A DNA stretch of 64,000 nt from Oceanidesulfovibrio indonesiensis (GCF_007625075.1 NZ_QMIE01000018.1:20254-84253); one strand, 5' to 3'; counted from the first letter of the stretch, positions 55,020 to 64,000 are shown. The notes: generated from the sequence alone by a model not told the origin. A program made the numbers and translations.

Positions 55020-55398
55020 TGTTAGGGGAGCCTCGTTGTTTGCGGCGTTGGCAACGCCATGCTAAGCTGGGTAAACATGTGTTCAGGAACAACACAAAAT
55101 CAACGAAGTAGCAAGTTGATACCGTGATGTCTGCATCTAACACGACTTTGCCGTTTTATGCTACTTTTCTATGCGGCCGAACAGATCAAGGTGCTTCATG
55201 CAAAACCATGGGAAGCAAAGCGATTCTGGAACATAGATCTGTACGACTTTGTACTGGACGCGATTGAAAAGGGAACTGGTTCTCGCGGGTTCTTCCATTG
55301 GCTCCTGCGACGCTCGCGGGACAAGCCTATGAAAAGGCCATGATGCCTTTCAACAGTCTGTAACTCATTTCCAAAGTTCAAACTATTTTGTGACTGTC
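55020..55398. other. Intergenic stretch with possible gene remnant
   Basis: About 379 bases. A frame at 55158-55343 encodes 61 residues, including a short segment with KVLHAKPWEAKRFWNIDLYD and FHWLLRRSRD. It has no ribosome site, and it may be the 3' remnant of a transferase gene. It also holds the promoter of the manBC pair and of the FkbM gene. Confidence 0.3.
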
Positions 55399-56763
55399 AT
55401 GAACTGTTTCAAATCGTATGACATTCGCGGTGTTGTTCCGGACCAGCTGAATGAGGACATCTCGTATGGAATTGGCAGAGCGTTCATGTCCGAGGTCGAC
55501 GCCTCGGCGGTCTGCGTGGGGCGCGACATTCGCCTTTCAAGCGAGGCCATTGCCGACGCCCTGATACAGGGCCTGTGCGAGGGCGGCGCCGATATTTTCG
55601 ATATAGGGCTATGCGGAACCGAAGAAGTCTACTTCCATACATTCAATAAGGGCTTCGGGGGCGGCATCATGGTGACCGCAAGCCATAATCCCGCAAACTA
55701 TAACGGGATGAAAATGGTCCGGAAAGAAGCCCGACCCATTAGCGGGGACAATGGCCTTTTCGAAATTCGAGACCGGGTCGCCCTGAAGCGTTATGAAACC
55801 CCAGTTCGGACCGGCCAGCGGCGTGAACTGGCGGCGCGTTCGGAATATGTCGATTTCCTTTTAAGCCTGGTCGATACTGATTCGTTCGCTTCGCTGAAGA
55901 TTCTCGCCAACCCGGGAAACGGCTGCGCAGGGCCGGTTGTTCGCGCGCTTGCCGAACATCTGCCGTTCTCTTTCCATTTCGTCCACGAAGAACCGGACGG
56001 AACCTTTCCCAACGGCATTCCCAACCCCCTGCTGCCAGACCGGCGGGAGGCCACGTCAAAGGCAGTGGTCGAATCCGGCGCAGACCTCGGGCTTGCCTGG
56101 GACGGCGATTTCGACCGGTGTTTTTTCTTCGATGAAAATGGAGACTTTATCGAGGGGTATTATCTCGTAGGGCTCTTGGCCCGAAGCGTCCTGTTCCATC
56201 ATCCTGGATCAAAAATCATTCACGATCCGAGATTGACATGGAACACCATCGATATTGTAAAGGCGGCCGGCGGAGTACCTGTCATGAGCAAGACCGGCCA
56301 TGCATTCATCAAGGAGCGCATGCGCCAGGAAGACGCCGTTTATGGCGGCGAGATGAGCGCCCATCACTACTTCAAAGCGTTCGGATACTGCGATAGTGGC
56401 ATGGTTCCGTGGCTCCTGGTGTGCGAAATATTGAGCCGTACCGGCCAATCCTTATCTCACCTTGTGCGGTCGATGAAAAGCTCGTATCCAGTAAGTGGCG
56501 AAATCAATCTGAGAGTACCCGATCCGCAACGCGCCCTTGCCTATGTTGAGGAAGCATGTCGGCCCCTGACGCAACGCATCGATAAAATAGATGGTTTGAG
56601 TATGGACCTTGGCGACTGGCGGTTCAACCTGCGTTGCTCAAACACGGAGCCTGTCGTCAGGCTGAACGTCGAAAGCAAGGCAGATGAGACGCTCATGAAG
56701 GACAAGACGTCAGAACTTCTGTCCATCCTCGAAAAATTTGGCGAAAATAAGGAACGCTCATGA
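55399..56763 (+). CDS. manB: Phosphomannomutase/phosphoglucomutase
   Basis: A 454-residue alpha-D-phosphohexomutase that makes mannose 1-phosphate from mannose 6-phosphate. The phosphoserine loop is VTASHNPANYNGMK, the metal loop DGDFDRCF, the sugar-binding GGEMSAHHYF and the phosphate-binding RCSNTEPVVRL. MNCFKSYDIRG is the normal N-terminus, reached from the ATG at 55399; an in-frame GTG three codons earlier is possible. Its end overlaps manC by four bases. It is part of the GDP-mannose supply for the island. Confidence 0.93.
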   Translation: MNCFKSYDIRGVVPDQLNEDISYGIGRAFMSEVDASAVCVGRDIRLSSEAIADALIQGLCEGGADIFDIGLCGTEEVYFHTFNKGFGGGIMVTASHNPANYNGMKMVRKEARPISGDNGLFEIRDRVALKRYETPVRTGQRRELAARSEYVDFLLSLVDTDSFASLKILANPGNGCAGPVVRALAEHLPFSFHFVHEEPDGTFPNGIPNPLLPDRREATSKAVVESGADLGLAWDGDFDRCFFFDENGDFIEGYYLVGLLARSVLFHHPGSKIIHDPRLTWNTIDIVKAAGGVPVMSKTGHAFIKERMRQEDAVYGGEMSAHHYFKAFGYCDSGMVPWLLVCEILSRTGQSLSHLVRSMKSSYPVSGEINLRVPDPQRALAYVEEACRPLTQRIDKIDGLSMDLGDWRFNLRCSNTEPVVRLNVESKADETLMKDKTSELLSILEKFGENKERS

Positions 56764-58169
56764 TCCAACCAGTCGTTCTTGCAGGTGGAAAAGGGAGCCG
56801 CTTGTGGCCGCTTTCGAGAGAATTGTACCCAAAGCAGTATATTGCGTTTCCTGGAGAAGGGACACTTTTTGAGAAAACGCTTTTACGCACCAGACTTTTT
56901 GAACAGGTGGCTACGCCTATAGTGGTATGCAATGTTGAACACCGTTTCCTCGTTGCCGAGCAAATGCAACTATTGAACATGGAAGGTCGGATCATTCTTG
57001 AACCGGTAGGGAAAAACACGGCCCCTGCCGCAGCGGTCAGTGCTTTGGTGTGTCAGGAAGAAGACCCTGTACTGCTTGTCATGCCCGCCGACCACAAACT
57101 CAATGGCGAGGTCTTGCAAAAGGCGGTGGAGGACGCATTCCCGCTTGCCGAAGACGGATATCTTGTAGCCTTTGGGATCGCCCCGGAAAAGCCCGAGACA
57201 GGATACGGTTATCTGCGCAAAGGACAGCCGCTGCCAAAGGGATTCAAGGTGGATTCCTTTGCAGAAAAGCCTTCGCACGATCTGGCGACGCAATATGTGG
57301 ATTCGGGCGAGTATTTCTGGAATAGCGGCATATTCCTTTTCAGGGCCTCCGCATATCTGCATGAGCTGAAGAAATTTGCTCCTGAGATCAGTTCAGCCTG
57401 CACCGAGGCCATAACAGGCATGATTTCGGACCTGGATTTCATGCGGCTTCCGCAGGATGCATTCAAGGCGTGCCCTTCGGATTCCATTGACTATGCAGTG
57501 ATGGAGAAGACCGATAAATGCGCAATGGTCGTTCTCGAAAATGCCGAGTGGAGCGACCTGGGTTCCTGGAGCGCCATTTACGAAACAGGCGTAAAGGATA
57601 CCAATGGCAATGTCTGCCAGGGTGAAGTCATGGTCGACAGCGTGAAGAATTGCTATCTTCATGCGGAGTCCAGGTTGATCAGTGCGGTAGGCGTTGAGAA
57701 TCTGGTCATCGTTGAGACTTCTGATGCAGTTCTTGTTGCGGATAAGAATCAGGTCCAGAATGTTAAGAACATTGTGAACGCTTTGTGCGAAAAAAATGAC
57801 GAAAAAGCCATTCTGCACAGGAAGGTATACAGGCCATGGGGCTCCTACGAAGGTACCGACAAGGATAAGCGCTTCCAGGTCAAGCGTATAATAGTCAATC
57901 CGGGTCAGGTTCTTTCTTTGCAAAAGCACCACCATCGTGCCGAACATTGGGTGGTTGTAAGCGGAACGGCAAAAATAACAGTCGGGGACAACGAAGTTTT
58001 ACTCACCGAAGACCAATCCACCTACATTCCGATTGGCACAGTCCACCGCCTGGAAAACCCAGGCTGCATCCCCTTGCAGCTGATAGAAATACAAACGGGA
58101 TCCTATTTAGGCGAAGACGACATCTTACGACTGGATGATGTATATGGACGGGATGGGATTGATGGGTGA
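56760..58169 (+). CDS. manC: Mannose-1-phosphate guanylyltransferase / mannose-6-phosphate isomerase
   Basis: A 469-residue bifunctional enzyme that makes GDP-mannose. The pyrophosphorylase signature LAGGKGSRLWPLSRELYPKQ opens the protein; PADHKLNG and FAEKPSHDLATQYV follow. The C-terminal cupin (about 355-469) holds the isomerase half, with RPWGSYEGTDKDKRFQVKRI, HHHRAEHWVVVSG and the closing IPIGTVHRLENPG. The gene overlaps manB and provides the substrate of gmd. Confidence 0.94.
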   Translation: MIQPVVLAGGKGSRLWPLSRELYPKQYIAFPGEGTLFEKTLLRTRLFEQVATPIVVCNVEHRFLVAEQMQLLNMEGRIILEPVGKNTAPAAAVSALVCQEEDPVLLVMPADHKLNGEVLQKAVEDAFPLAEDGYLVAFGIAPEKPETGYGYLRKGQPLPKGFKVDSFAEKPSHDLATQYVDSGEYFWNSGIFLFRASAYLHELKKFAPEISSACTEAITGMISDLDFMRLPQDAFKACPSDSIDYAVMEKTDKCAMVVLENAEWSDLGSWSAIYETGVKDTNGNVCQGEVMVDSVKNCYLHAESRLISAVGVENLVIVETSDAVLVADKNQVQNVKNIVNALCEKNDEKAILHRKVYRPWGSYEGTDKDKRFQVKRIIVNPGQVLSLQKHHHRAEHWVVVSGTAKITVGDNEVLLTEDQSTYIPIGTVHRLENPGCIPLQLIEIQTGSYLGEDDILRLDDVYGRDGIDG

Positions 58170-58461
58170 GGCATTTTCTTTTGATCTCTGATGCCACGGA
58201 TCATTGCGATGCGTATCCTGTCTGATAGTGTTGCGATTCTGGCTAAGCGAGCATAAGAAGTTGAAAGATCTGGAAGAGTCCTGTGTGTGCTGAACAACCA
58301 GAGTACTCTGATTTACTCTCCATAAATCACCGCTATCGATATTCCGGAACGAATGGTAAATTCTGTTATAATTTGGATTTGCCTGTTACTCTTCCGTGAC
58401 ATGTTGCCTATTGCAAATAGAAAGTAATCATGGACTCATAAAACATATAGCGAACCTTGCC

Positions 58462-59232
58462 ATGGTTTTTAGAAAAACAATCCCACTATTGCTATTCAAA
58501 ACGTCAGCTAATCTTCGTGCGGAAGTTTCACGATATTATCTGAATTATTTGTGGTGGATAATAGATCCAGTGCTAACAATGGCCACATTTTACGTTGTCT
58601 TTGGAATATTTTTGAATCGTGGCATACCACATTTTGTAGCATTTTTGTTGATTGGACTTACAGCATGGAACTGGTTCGCCAGGAGTGTACAACATTCCGC
58701 AAATAGTATCTTACAGGGTCGAGGCTTGATGATGCAGGTAGATATTCCAAAAATATTCTTTCCATTGGAGATATTCCTGCGAGATACCTTCAAACACTTA
58801 TTTGTTGTAGTGCTGTTGCTTGTATTTCTCGTGTTTTATCCGACTCCTGTTTCCGAGACCTGGGTTGCACTGCCTGTGCTCATGATTGCTCAAGCTGCTC
58901 TCATATTAAGTATTTCTATAATATGCGCTATGGTTGTTCCGTTTGTTCAAGACCTGTCATTTGTTATTGGAACCGGAATACAACTCATGTTTTTTGGGTC
59001 AGGGATTTTTTATCGTATTGAGGATGTTGTGCTGCCCGAGCACCAGCATATATTATACCTCAACCCTATGGCGGGGCTGCTGAAAGAATACAGGAACGTA
59101 CTCATGTATTCCACGTGGCCGGATTGGGTATATATAGGGAAAATATTTCTCGTGTCGTGTCTGTTGCTGGTGTTTGCGGTGTACATGCTTCGCAAGCTTG
59201 ATTATATATATCCCAGGATTTCTCAGCAATGA
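58462..59232 (+). CDS. ABC-2 type polysaccharide export permease
   Basis: A 256-residue membrane protein with about six helices, including MATFYVVFGIFLNRGIPHF, FVVVLLLVFLVFYP and SLILS-like segments. The RAEVSRYYLNYLWWIIDPVL start and the YLNPMAGLLKEYRNVLM segment are typical of O-antigen and capsule ABC-2 permeases such as Wzm, TagG and KpsM. The start at 58462 gives family-typical length, but no ribosome site is obvious and the frame is open from 58396. The ATPase gene overlaps its end by four bases. The AT-rich sequence suggests transfer. Confidence 0.88.
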   Translation: MVFRKTIPLLLFKTSANLRAEVSRYYLNYLWWIIDPVLTMATFYVVFGIFLNRGIPHFVAFLLIGLTAWNWFARSVQHSANSILQGRGLMMQVDIPKIFFPLEIFLRDTFKHLFVVVLLLVFLVFYPTPVSETWVALPVLMIAQAALILSISIICAMVVPFVQDLSFVIGTGIQLMFFGSGIFYRIEDVVLPEHQHILYLNPMAGLLKEYRNVLMYSTWPDWVYIGKIFLVSCLLLVFAVYMLRKLDYIYPRISQQ

Positions 59233-59939
59233 GTAATATCCCTCTTATTACTTTCGAAAATATTGCATGCCGATACAAATATCGTAAAAAAGGGTTACGC
59301 TTTGCTTACCACGATGCTCTCAAGGATATCAGTTTCACCCTTTATAAAGGTGAAACCTTAGGCGTTTTGGGGCGCAATGGTGCCGGCAAGTCTACTTTGC
59401 TGCGAATCGTTGCAGGCATTGTTCGCCCAGACGCCGGACGTGTAATTAACCATCAACCAGTCTCTATTTCCTTGCTGACTCTCCAGCTTGGTTTCTCTGT
59501 CGAATTGAGCGGCCGCGACAATGCCATTCTTGGTGCTTTGATGCTTGGTAAAACTAAAAAGGAAGCGCTGGACAGGCTCGATGCTATTCATGAATTTTCC
59601 GATTTAGGGCACTGGTTTTACGAACCGTTGAAGTCGTACTCGTCAGGCATGCGAGCCCGTCTCGGTTTTGCCGTTGCAATGGAGGTGAGTCCGGATATCT
59701 TGCTTGTAGACGAAGTTCTCGGGGTTGGTGACGAGGCTTTCCGCGTCAAATCTACTGCAGCCATGAAAGAACGGATGCGATCCGGACAGACCGTGCTTTT
59801 CGTTTCGCACAGCCTTCCTTCAATGCGAGAGCTTTGTACTCGGGTTATATGGATTGAAGATGGAGTGACGCGTATGCAAGGTGAAACTATGGAAATATTG
59901 CGTGCATATAGAGAACATATGATTGCAACACAAAAATAA
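59229..59939 (+). CDS. ABC transporter ATPase for polysaccharide export
   Basis: A 236-residue nucleotide-binding subunit. Walker A is GRNGAGKSTLL, the signature motif SYSSGMRARLGF, Walker B ILLVDEVLGVGDEAF and the switch His lies in VSHSLPS. It belongs to the Wzt/TagH/KpsT group that pairs with ABC-2 permeases. Unlike full-length Wzt it has no C-terminal carbohydrate-binding domain, so chain-length sensing by that route is absent. It is coupled to the permease by a four-base overlap. Confidence 0.92.
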   Translation: MSNIPLITFENIACRYKYRKKGLRFAYHDALKDISFTLYKGETLGVLGRNGAGKSTLLRIVAGIVRPDAGRVINHQPVSISLLTLQLGFSVELSGRDNAILGALMLGKTKKEALDRLDAIHEFSDLGHWFYEPLKSYSSGMRARLGFAVAMEVSPDILLVDEVLGVGDEAFRVKSTAAMKERMRSGQTVLFVSHSLPSMRELCTRVIWIEDGVTRMQGETMEILRAYREHMIATQK

Positions 59940-59941
59940 GC

Positions 59942-60952
59942 ATGTGTTTAAAGACGCCAGATGTATATGCTGTTGTGCTTAATTTCAATGGCTTGGAATG
60001 CAATTCGCGCTGCATTCACTCGCTTCTAGCACAGGATTATCCGACGCTCAGCATTTTATTAGTGGACAATGGTTCTACTGACAATTCTTTGCATGCTGTG
60101 CAGGAAGAGTTTGGCGATGCGTTGAACTATCTCATGAATCATGAAAATTTGTACTTCGCTGCAGGCAATAATCGGGGCATTCGGTATGCACTTGATTCGG
60201 GTGCAGAATACATATTTATTGTCAACAACGACACTAAACTCGACTCTTGCTGCGTTTCAGAATTAGTGCGTTTTTTGGAAAAACACCCTGGCGCAGGTGG
60301 ATGCCAGCCGGTTATTCACCATATGGATGAGTCAGGCGAAGTCTCGAATGAGATTGCCTCGGCAGGAGTGCATATTTCGTTGAGCGGCCGTTGCTGGGAT
60401 GAGCGCAATGACGAGGCCATGAATGTCCTGCCGAAAGTGCCACGTATTGTTAATGGAATCACTGGCGGCGCCATGATGCTTCCAGTTCGGGTGATACGTG
60501 ATGTAGGAATGTTCAATGAGGACTACGTCATGTATTTTGAAGATGTGGATTTATCATTTCGCATTCTAGAGGCAGGTTACCTTCTATATGCTGTGCCTTC
60601 TGCTGAGATGGGGCACGCCGTTGGAACAACAACATCCAAGCACGCTCCACTGTTGCTTATAAACCGCTGTGAAGCGAACAGTTATCGTTTAATCGTCGAC
60701 CATTTCCCCGGATCGCTTGCGCTCTTTGGGATTATGGCCTCATTTTGCTTTTCTGTTGGTTCGTTAGGCAAGGCGTTGATGCAACGGAATTTTCCTAAGG
60801 GGAGGGCGGTATGGAGCGGAATGGTTGAAGGACTTAGCTATTTTTTGAGCCATGGATTCAAGGCATTGCGCAGTCCTAATGGTCTTGTGGTGCGTCGTCA
60901 TGTTTCAACATCGGTATTGTTTCCCTTGAATCGCCAGCGACGTGGGTCGTGA
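59942..60952 (+). CDS. Family 2 glycosyltransferase (rhamnosyltransferase-like)
   Basis: A 336-residue GT2 transferase. AVVLNFNGLECNSRCIHSL and LLVDNGSTDNS form the nucleotide-sugar site, FIVNNDTKLD carries the metal-binding acidic pair, and GGAMMLPVRVIRDVGMFNEDYVMYFEDVDLSFRI is the acceptor-side signature of WbbL-like rhamnosyltransferases. A hydrophobic stretch near 250-270 may touch the membrane. It starts two bases after the ABC ATPase. Confidence 0.9.
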   Translation: MCLKTPDVYAVVLNFNGLECNSRCIHSLLAQDYPTLSILLVDNGSTDNSLHAVQEEFGDALNYLMNHENLYFAAGNNRGIRYALDSGAEYIFIVNNDTKLDSCCVSELVRFLEKHPGAGGCQPVIHHMDESGEVSNEIASAGVHISLSGRCWDERNDEAMNVLPKVPRIVNGITGGAMMLPVRVIRDVGMFNEDYVMYFEDVDLSFRILEAGYLLYAVPSAEMGHAVGTTTSKHAPLLLINRCEANSYRLIVDHFPGSLALFGIMASFCFSVGSLGKALMQRNFPKGRAVWSGMVEGLSYFLSHGFKALRSPNGLVVRRHVSTSVLFPLNRQRRGS

Positions 60953-60977
60953 TCTCGCGCTTGATTGATATCCAGCA

Positions 60978-62147
60978 ATGCACATATATTTCGTAAACTA
61001 TAGCAGATTTGAAGGCTCAAGCGGGATTCACATTCACTTCCTGGCTAATGAACTGGAAAGACTCGGAGTGCGTTGCACGGCTTGCGTCCCTTGCAACTCT
61101 AGGGCTAATTCCTACTGCGAAGGGCCGTTATACAGTACGATCACCTTCGGCACATTGAGACGGCGCGCCATGTTTCGTCCTGAAGATTTACTCAAACGTG
61201 GTGTCTTGATTCACGCTTGGACTCCTCGCGAGAATGTCCGAAAGTGCATCACGGGCATAAGCAAGCGACTTTCGATTCCATATTTTGTGCATTTGGAAGA
61301 TAATGAGGAGCATATCTTTGAAGCGCATGTGGGTATGCCTGTGGATCAGTATGATCGTCTTTCTTGGCTTCGCAAGGTCAGGCTTTCCCAGGCGCTCATA
61401 CACCCAGCGCGCTACCGGGAGTTTATCGCCAAGGCCGCCGGCGTGACGTGCATTGTCGACGCTCTGCAAGAGTTCGTACCCGACAGAGTCCCGTCTCTAA
61501 CGTTTTGGCCAGCATGCGAATCGGCGTTCTTCAAACTTCCGTATGCTACGGACCAGGAGGTTCGACGGTCGCTGACTATTCCTGAATCTTCTTATGTTGT
61601 GACGTATACCGGGAATGTGCATGCGGCAAACCGAAACGAGGTTCAAACACTGTATGCAAGCATTGTTGAACTGAATCGCAGGGGTCATGATGTCCGCCTT
61701 CTCCGGTGCGGAACAAATCATGCCTCGATCGAAGATTGTGTGATGCGCAAGGCTGGGCCGTATGTAATTGAGTTGGGAAATCGACCGTCTGGGGAGCTTA
61801 TCAAATACATCGCTGCAGCAAACATCTTAGTTCAACCCGGTAAGCCTGATCCGTTCAACAATTATCGTTTTCCAAGCAAGCTCCCCATGTACCTTGCGAG
61901 TGGTCGGCCGACTATTCTTCCAGCCACTAACATAGGCCACCATCTAAGCGATGGCGAAAATTGCCTTCTGTTGCATACTGGTTCTACGGAGGAATTGGTG
62001 CAGTCAATCGAGACGCTCATAAACAACCCCTCGATGCAAACGGCAATCGGACAAACTGGACGGCAGTATGCACGGAAATGGCTGAGCTGGGAGAAAAGTG
62101 CAAAAAAGATGCTTACGTTCTATGAGAGATCTATTGGTACTGCGTGA
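60978..62147 (+). CDS. Family 4-like glycosyltransferase
   Basis: A 389-residue GT-B transferase. The N-terminal half begins IYFVNYSRFEGSSGIHIHFLANEL; the C-terminal half has VVTYTGNVHAANRNEVQTL, GNRPSGELIKYIAAANILVQPGKPD and RFPSKLPMYLASGRPTILP in the GDP/UDP-sugar site, with LSDGENCLLL near the end. It resembles mannosyl- or glucosyltransferases of exopolysaccharide clusters. It starts 25 bases after the GT2 gene. Confidence 0.87.
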   Translation: MHIYFVNYSRFEGSSGIHIHFLANELERLGVRCTACVPCNSRANSYCEGPLYSTITFGTLRRRAMFRPEDLLKRGVLIHAWTPRENVRKCITGISKRLSIPYFVHLEDNEEHIFEAHVGMPVDQYDRLSWLRKVRLSQALIHPARYREFIAKAAGVTCIVDALQEFVPDRVPSLTFWPACESAFFKLPYATDQEVRRSLTIPESSYVVTYTGNVHAANRNEVQTLYASIVELNRRGHDVRLLRCGTNHASIEDCVMRKAGPYVIELGNRPSGELIKYIAAANILVQPGKPDPFNNYRFPSKLPMYLASGRPTILPATNIGHHLSDGENCLLLHTGSTEELVQSIETLINNPSMQTAIGQTGRQYARKWLSWEKSAKKMLTFYERSIGTA

Positions 62148-62593
62148 TTTCGTGATCCATCAAGTAGTGGCAATTATGTGGTGGCAGAGCTTGTAGAGCA
62201 GCATTCACATCGACAAAACGCATTGTAGTCATTGAGATATGGCAAAGTAATTTTTGGCTCATAGTGTTATGTATATCCTGACTGCGATGGGCGGTTCACA
62301 CGACACTAGTACACAGCAAGGCTGCACAGCCGCAGCTTTTGTGATCCAAATGCAGGTAGTATTTATCTCCGGTGAATCCGTATTGCTGCGCAACCAGGCG
62401 GACATCAGGACGAAGTAAAGGGGAAGCGAAGGCTGATCATTGTTTGACTCGTTTAACCGAAGGGCGTGGGCTTCGACGGGCAGGACATGCTGGCTGCATT
62501 CGGGTCCGGTAGAGGAAACTCTTCAACCGACCAAACACCGGTAAAGCGTTAAGGAACTTTGTCAAAAAGAATTGAACTTTGCCAGGAATGTCT
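62148..62593. other. Intergenic stretch in the polysaccharide island
   Basis: About 446 bases with no supported gene. The middle part (62290-62560) has higher GC than its flanks and could be debris of an inserted element, but no transposase motif could be read. Confidence 0.35.
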
Positions 62594-63283
62594 ATGTGCA
62601 AGAAGTTTTCAACGACGAAGGTCTTTATTGTTATACCTGCGTATAATGAAGACCATACAATTGGCGATCTCGTTTGTGAGTTGCATGCGTTGTATGATTA
62701 TCCAGTTGTCGTGGTTAATGACAACAGTATTGATTGCACATCCATAGAAGCGCGCAAAGCTGGTGCCTATGTATTAGATATGCCGGTACATCTCGGGGCT
62801 TGGTGCTGTATGCAAGCTGGGATGAGCTTTTCTGTCGACCATGGCGCTGATCTCATAGTAACAATGGATGCAGATGGTCAGCATCACCCATGCGATGTAG
62901 ATGTTCTTGTTCAGTCTATCTTGTCGAGCAGTGCTGATATGGTCATCGGCTCTTGTGTTCGTCGTGGTAGTGCTGCACGAAAGTTGGCGTGGACTTATTT
63001 TAGGAAGCTTGGAAAGATAAAATATGCCGATGTGACCTCAGGGTTTAGGGTTTATAATTTGAAAGCTACAAAAATTGTTATCGACAAAAATTTTGCACTG
63101 CTGGATCACCAAGACATGGGTGTGATAATGGCGCTTGATGCAAAGGGGTTGCAAATAATCGAGCAGGATGTTGAAATGCAATGCAGAATATGTGGGAAGT
63201 CGAGGGTGTTTTCATCCTGGCCCAAAACGCTGGGATACATGATTGCCACAACCCTTTTTGTTGTTTCTAAAAGGCATTATTGA
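62594..63283 (+). CDS. Family 2 glycosyltransferase (polyprenyl-phosphate mannosyltransferase-like)
   Basis: A 229-residue GT2 transferase like DPM1-type enzymes. KVFIVIPAYNEDHTIGDLV opens it, followed by VVVVNDNSID, LIVTMDADGQHHP (metal-binding Asp pair) and a DVTSGFRVYNLKA segment. It may load a sugar on polyprenyl phosphate. ATG at 62594 has AGGA six bases upstream. The DUF2304 gene shares one base of its stop, a frequent pairing for this family. Confidence 0.88.
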   Translation: MCKKFSTTKVFIVIPAYNEDHTIGDLVCELHALYDYPVVVVNDNSIDCTSIEARKAGAYVLDMPVHLGAWCCMQAGMSFSVDHGADLIVTMDADGQHHPCDVDVLVQSILSSSADMVIGSCVRRGSAARKLAWTYFRKLGKIKYADVTSGFRVYNLKATKIVIDKNFALLDHQDMGVIMALDAKGLQIIEQDVEMQCRICGKSRVFSSWPKTLGYMIATTLFVVSKRHY

Positions 63284-63633
63284 TGTCGAATTATCATGTT
63301 TTCAGCCTCGTACTTGGCATTATTATTAGTGGCTTAATTTTGGCCCTTGTTCGTAAGGATGTTTTGTACAAAAGATATGCGGTGTCCTGGCTCAGCGTTG
63401 CGGTATTGGTCATCGCTTTCGGCGCATTTCCGAGGCTCTCGGATTATTTAGCTCAATTTTTGAATATTTCGTATCCGCCGACCCTGGTCATGATTCTAGG
63501 CATTTGTTTTCTTCTCGTAAAATGTCTTCTCGGAGACATTGAAAGAACGCGACATGAAAACATGATCAGACAATTGGCTCGAAAAGTGGCCCTCGACGAA
63601 GCAAAATCAGAATACTCGAAAAAGTTTGAGTAA
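63283..63633 (+). CDS. DUF2304 family membrane protein
   Basis: A 116-residue protein with three hydrophobic helices (VFSLVLGIIISGLILALV, VSWLSVAVLVIAFGAF and TLVMILGICFLLVKCLL) and a charged C-terminal tail. DUF2304 proteins are usually encoded directly after a GT2 polyprenyl-phosphate transferase, as here (TGATG overlap), and are thought to anchor or assist it. Function is not established. Confidence 0.82.
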   Translation: MSNYHVFSLVLGIIISGLILALVRKDVLYKRYAVSWLSVAVLVIAFGAFPRLSDYLAQFLNISYPPTLVMILGICFLLVKCLLGDIERTRHENMIRQLARKVALDEAKSEYSKKFE

Positions 63634-63714
63634 ACATTCGAACCAGAAAAAGCCATTTGACACTGGATCTGGCTCGGCCCGTTCGCGTTGTCTTGATATA
63701 AAAAGGTTCTTCCG

Positions 63715-64000
63715 AGAATTCCGGGAAGGATGATTTGAGTTGAGACAACGGTAACCATCCGGTATCTCGATAGTTATCGAGGCTATAGAGATCACCAAAG
63801 GAGGCTACCGTTGTCGAAACAGGATATTACGCGGCTCCTGGGCGGATGGGAAGGATATCGGATCGGGACGATTCAGCGATTCGAGCCCGGCGAAAAGGGT
63901 GACTTGGCTGAGGTCTGGATCGAGCTCATGCCTCTGAAACGCCGGCGCATGAAGTGCAGCGGATGCGGCCGGTTGGTGAGCACCCTGCACGACATTTCTG
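63715..64000 (+). mobile_element. Insertion sequence of ISL3 type, left end, cut by window edge
   Basis: A GGTTCTTCC-type left end near 63715, a short untranslated leader with an inverted repeat CTCGATA-GT-TATCGAG (63766-63781) and the transposase start below suggest an ISL3-family element. The right end and target duplication lie outside the window, so the exact boundary is tentative. Confidence 0.5.
63811..64000 (+). CDS. ISL3-type transposase, N-terminal fragment (window edge)
   Basis: The first 63 codons of a transposase, starting at TTG with AAAGGAGG six bases before it. The N-terminal zinc-finger pattern of ISL3 transposases is visible: KCSGCGRLVSTLHD, preceded by IELMPLKRRRM. The frame is open to the window end, so the rest of the gene is not seen. 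It marks the end of the polysaccharide island in this window. Confidence 0.75.
   Translation, partial: MSKQDITRLLGGWEGYRIGTIQRFEPGEKGDLAEVWIELMPLKRRRMKCSGCGRLVSTLHDIS

Noticed and set aside
62148..62593. Possible transposase remnant
   Set aside because: No catalytic motif, terminal repeats or continuous frame could be read, so it is described only as a gap.

Overview
The window reads as a moderately high-GC chromosome segment of an anaerobic deltaproteobacterium, most likely a Desulfovibrio-type sulfate reducer (Desulfobacterota). This is an inference from gene content: class III ribonucleotide reductase with its activase, an RHH_4-type ribbon-helix-helix protein, a tungstate-binding protein, many soluble PAS kinases and receivers, and a persulfide dioxygenase/YeeE sulfur locus. 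No rRNA, tRNA or CRISPR array was recognised.
Layout. 1-2.8 kb: 3' part of a hybrid histidine kinase, a DJ-1/PfpI protein and an RHH protein. 2.9-4.3 kb: a YrhK-repeat membrane protein and a GNAT acetyltransferase. 4.4-10.3 kb: a tightly coupled minus-strand signalling operon (six-PAS kinase, REC-HDOD, REC with a degenerate HD-GYP). 10.5-15.3 kb: iron-sulfur flavoprotein-like reductase, DNA polymerase IV, orphan TupA, MarR regulator, VOC protein. 15.4-18.2 kb: nrdG-nrdD. 18.9-22.9 kb: CheY, CheX and a REC-GAF-PAS-GGDEF-EAL protein. 23-24.8 kb: cobT and a periplasmic peroxiredoxin. 25.2-27.7 kb: MBL-rhodanese plus two half-size YeeE/YedE transporters. 27.9-32.2 kb: a His-rich small protein, MsrAB, several unknowns and a nested inverted repeat. 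32.3-38.7 kb: malate synthase G, a methyltransferase, acetyl-CoA synthetase and a LytTR regulator. 39.1-40.2 kb: a pair of secreted unknowns. 40.4-44.4 kb: lepA, lepB and a YifB/ComM ATPase.
From 45 kb to 63.6 kb lies a surface-polysaccharide island, partly AT-rich. It holds two sulfotransferase-like genes, a GDP-mannose dehydratase paralog and a canonical Gmd, ManB and ManC, a 1301-residue multi-module glycosyltransferase, a two-gene ABC-2 export system, further glycosyltransferases, an FkbM methyltransferase and a DUF2304 protein. ManB and ManC make GDP-mannose, Gmd makes the 4-keto-6-deoxy sugar, the transferases build the glycan, the sulfotransferases probably decorate it and the ABC pair exports it. 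The window ends inside an ISL3-type transposase.
The most interesting points are the sulfotransferase/Gmd-paralog module, the multi-module glycosyltransferase with C-terminal NPDV-type repeats, a dispersed repeat that begins exactly at the stop codon of three unrelated genes, the nested inverted repeat near 31.8 kb, and the degenerate HD-GYP signalling operon.
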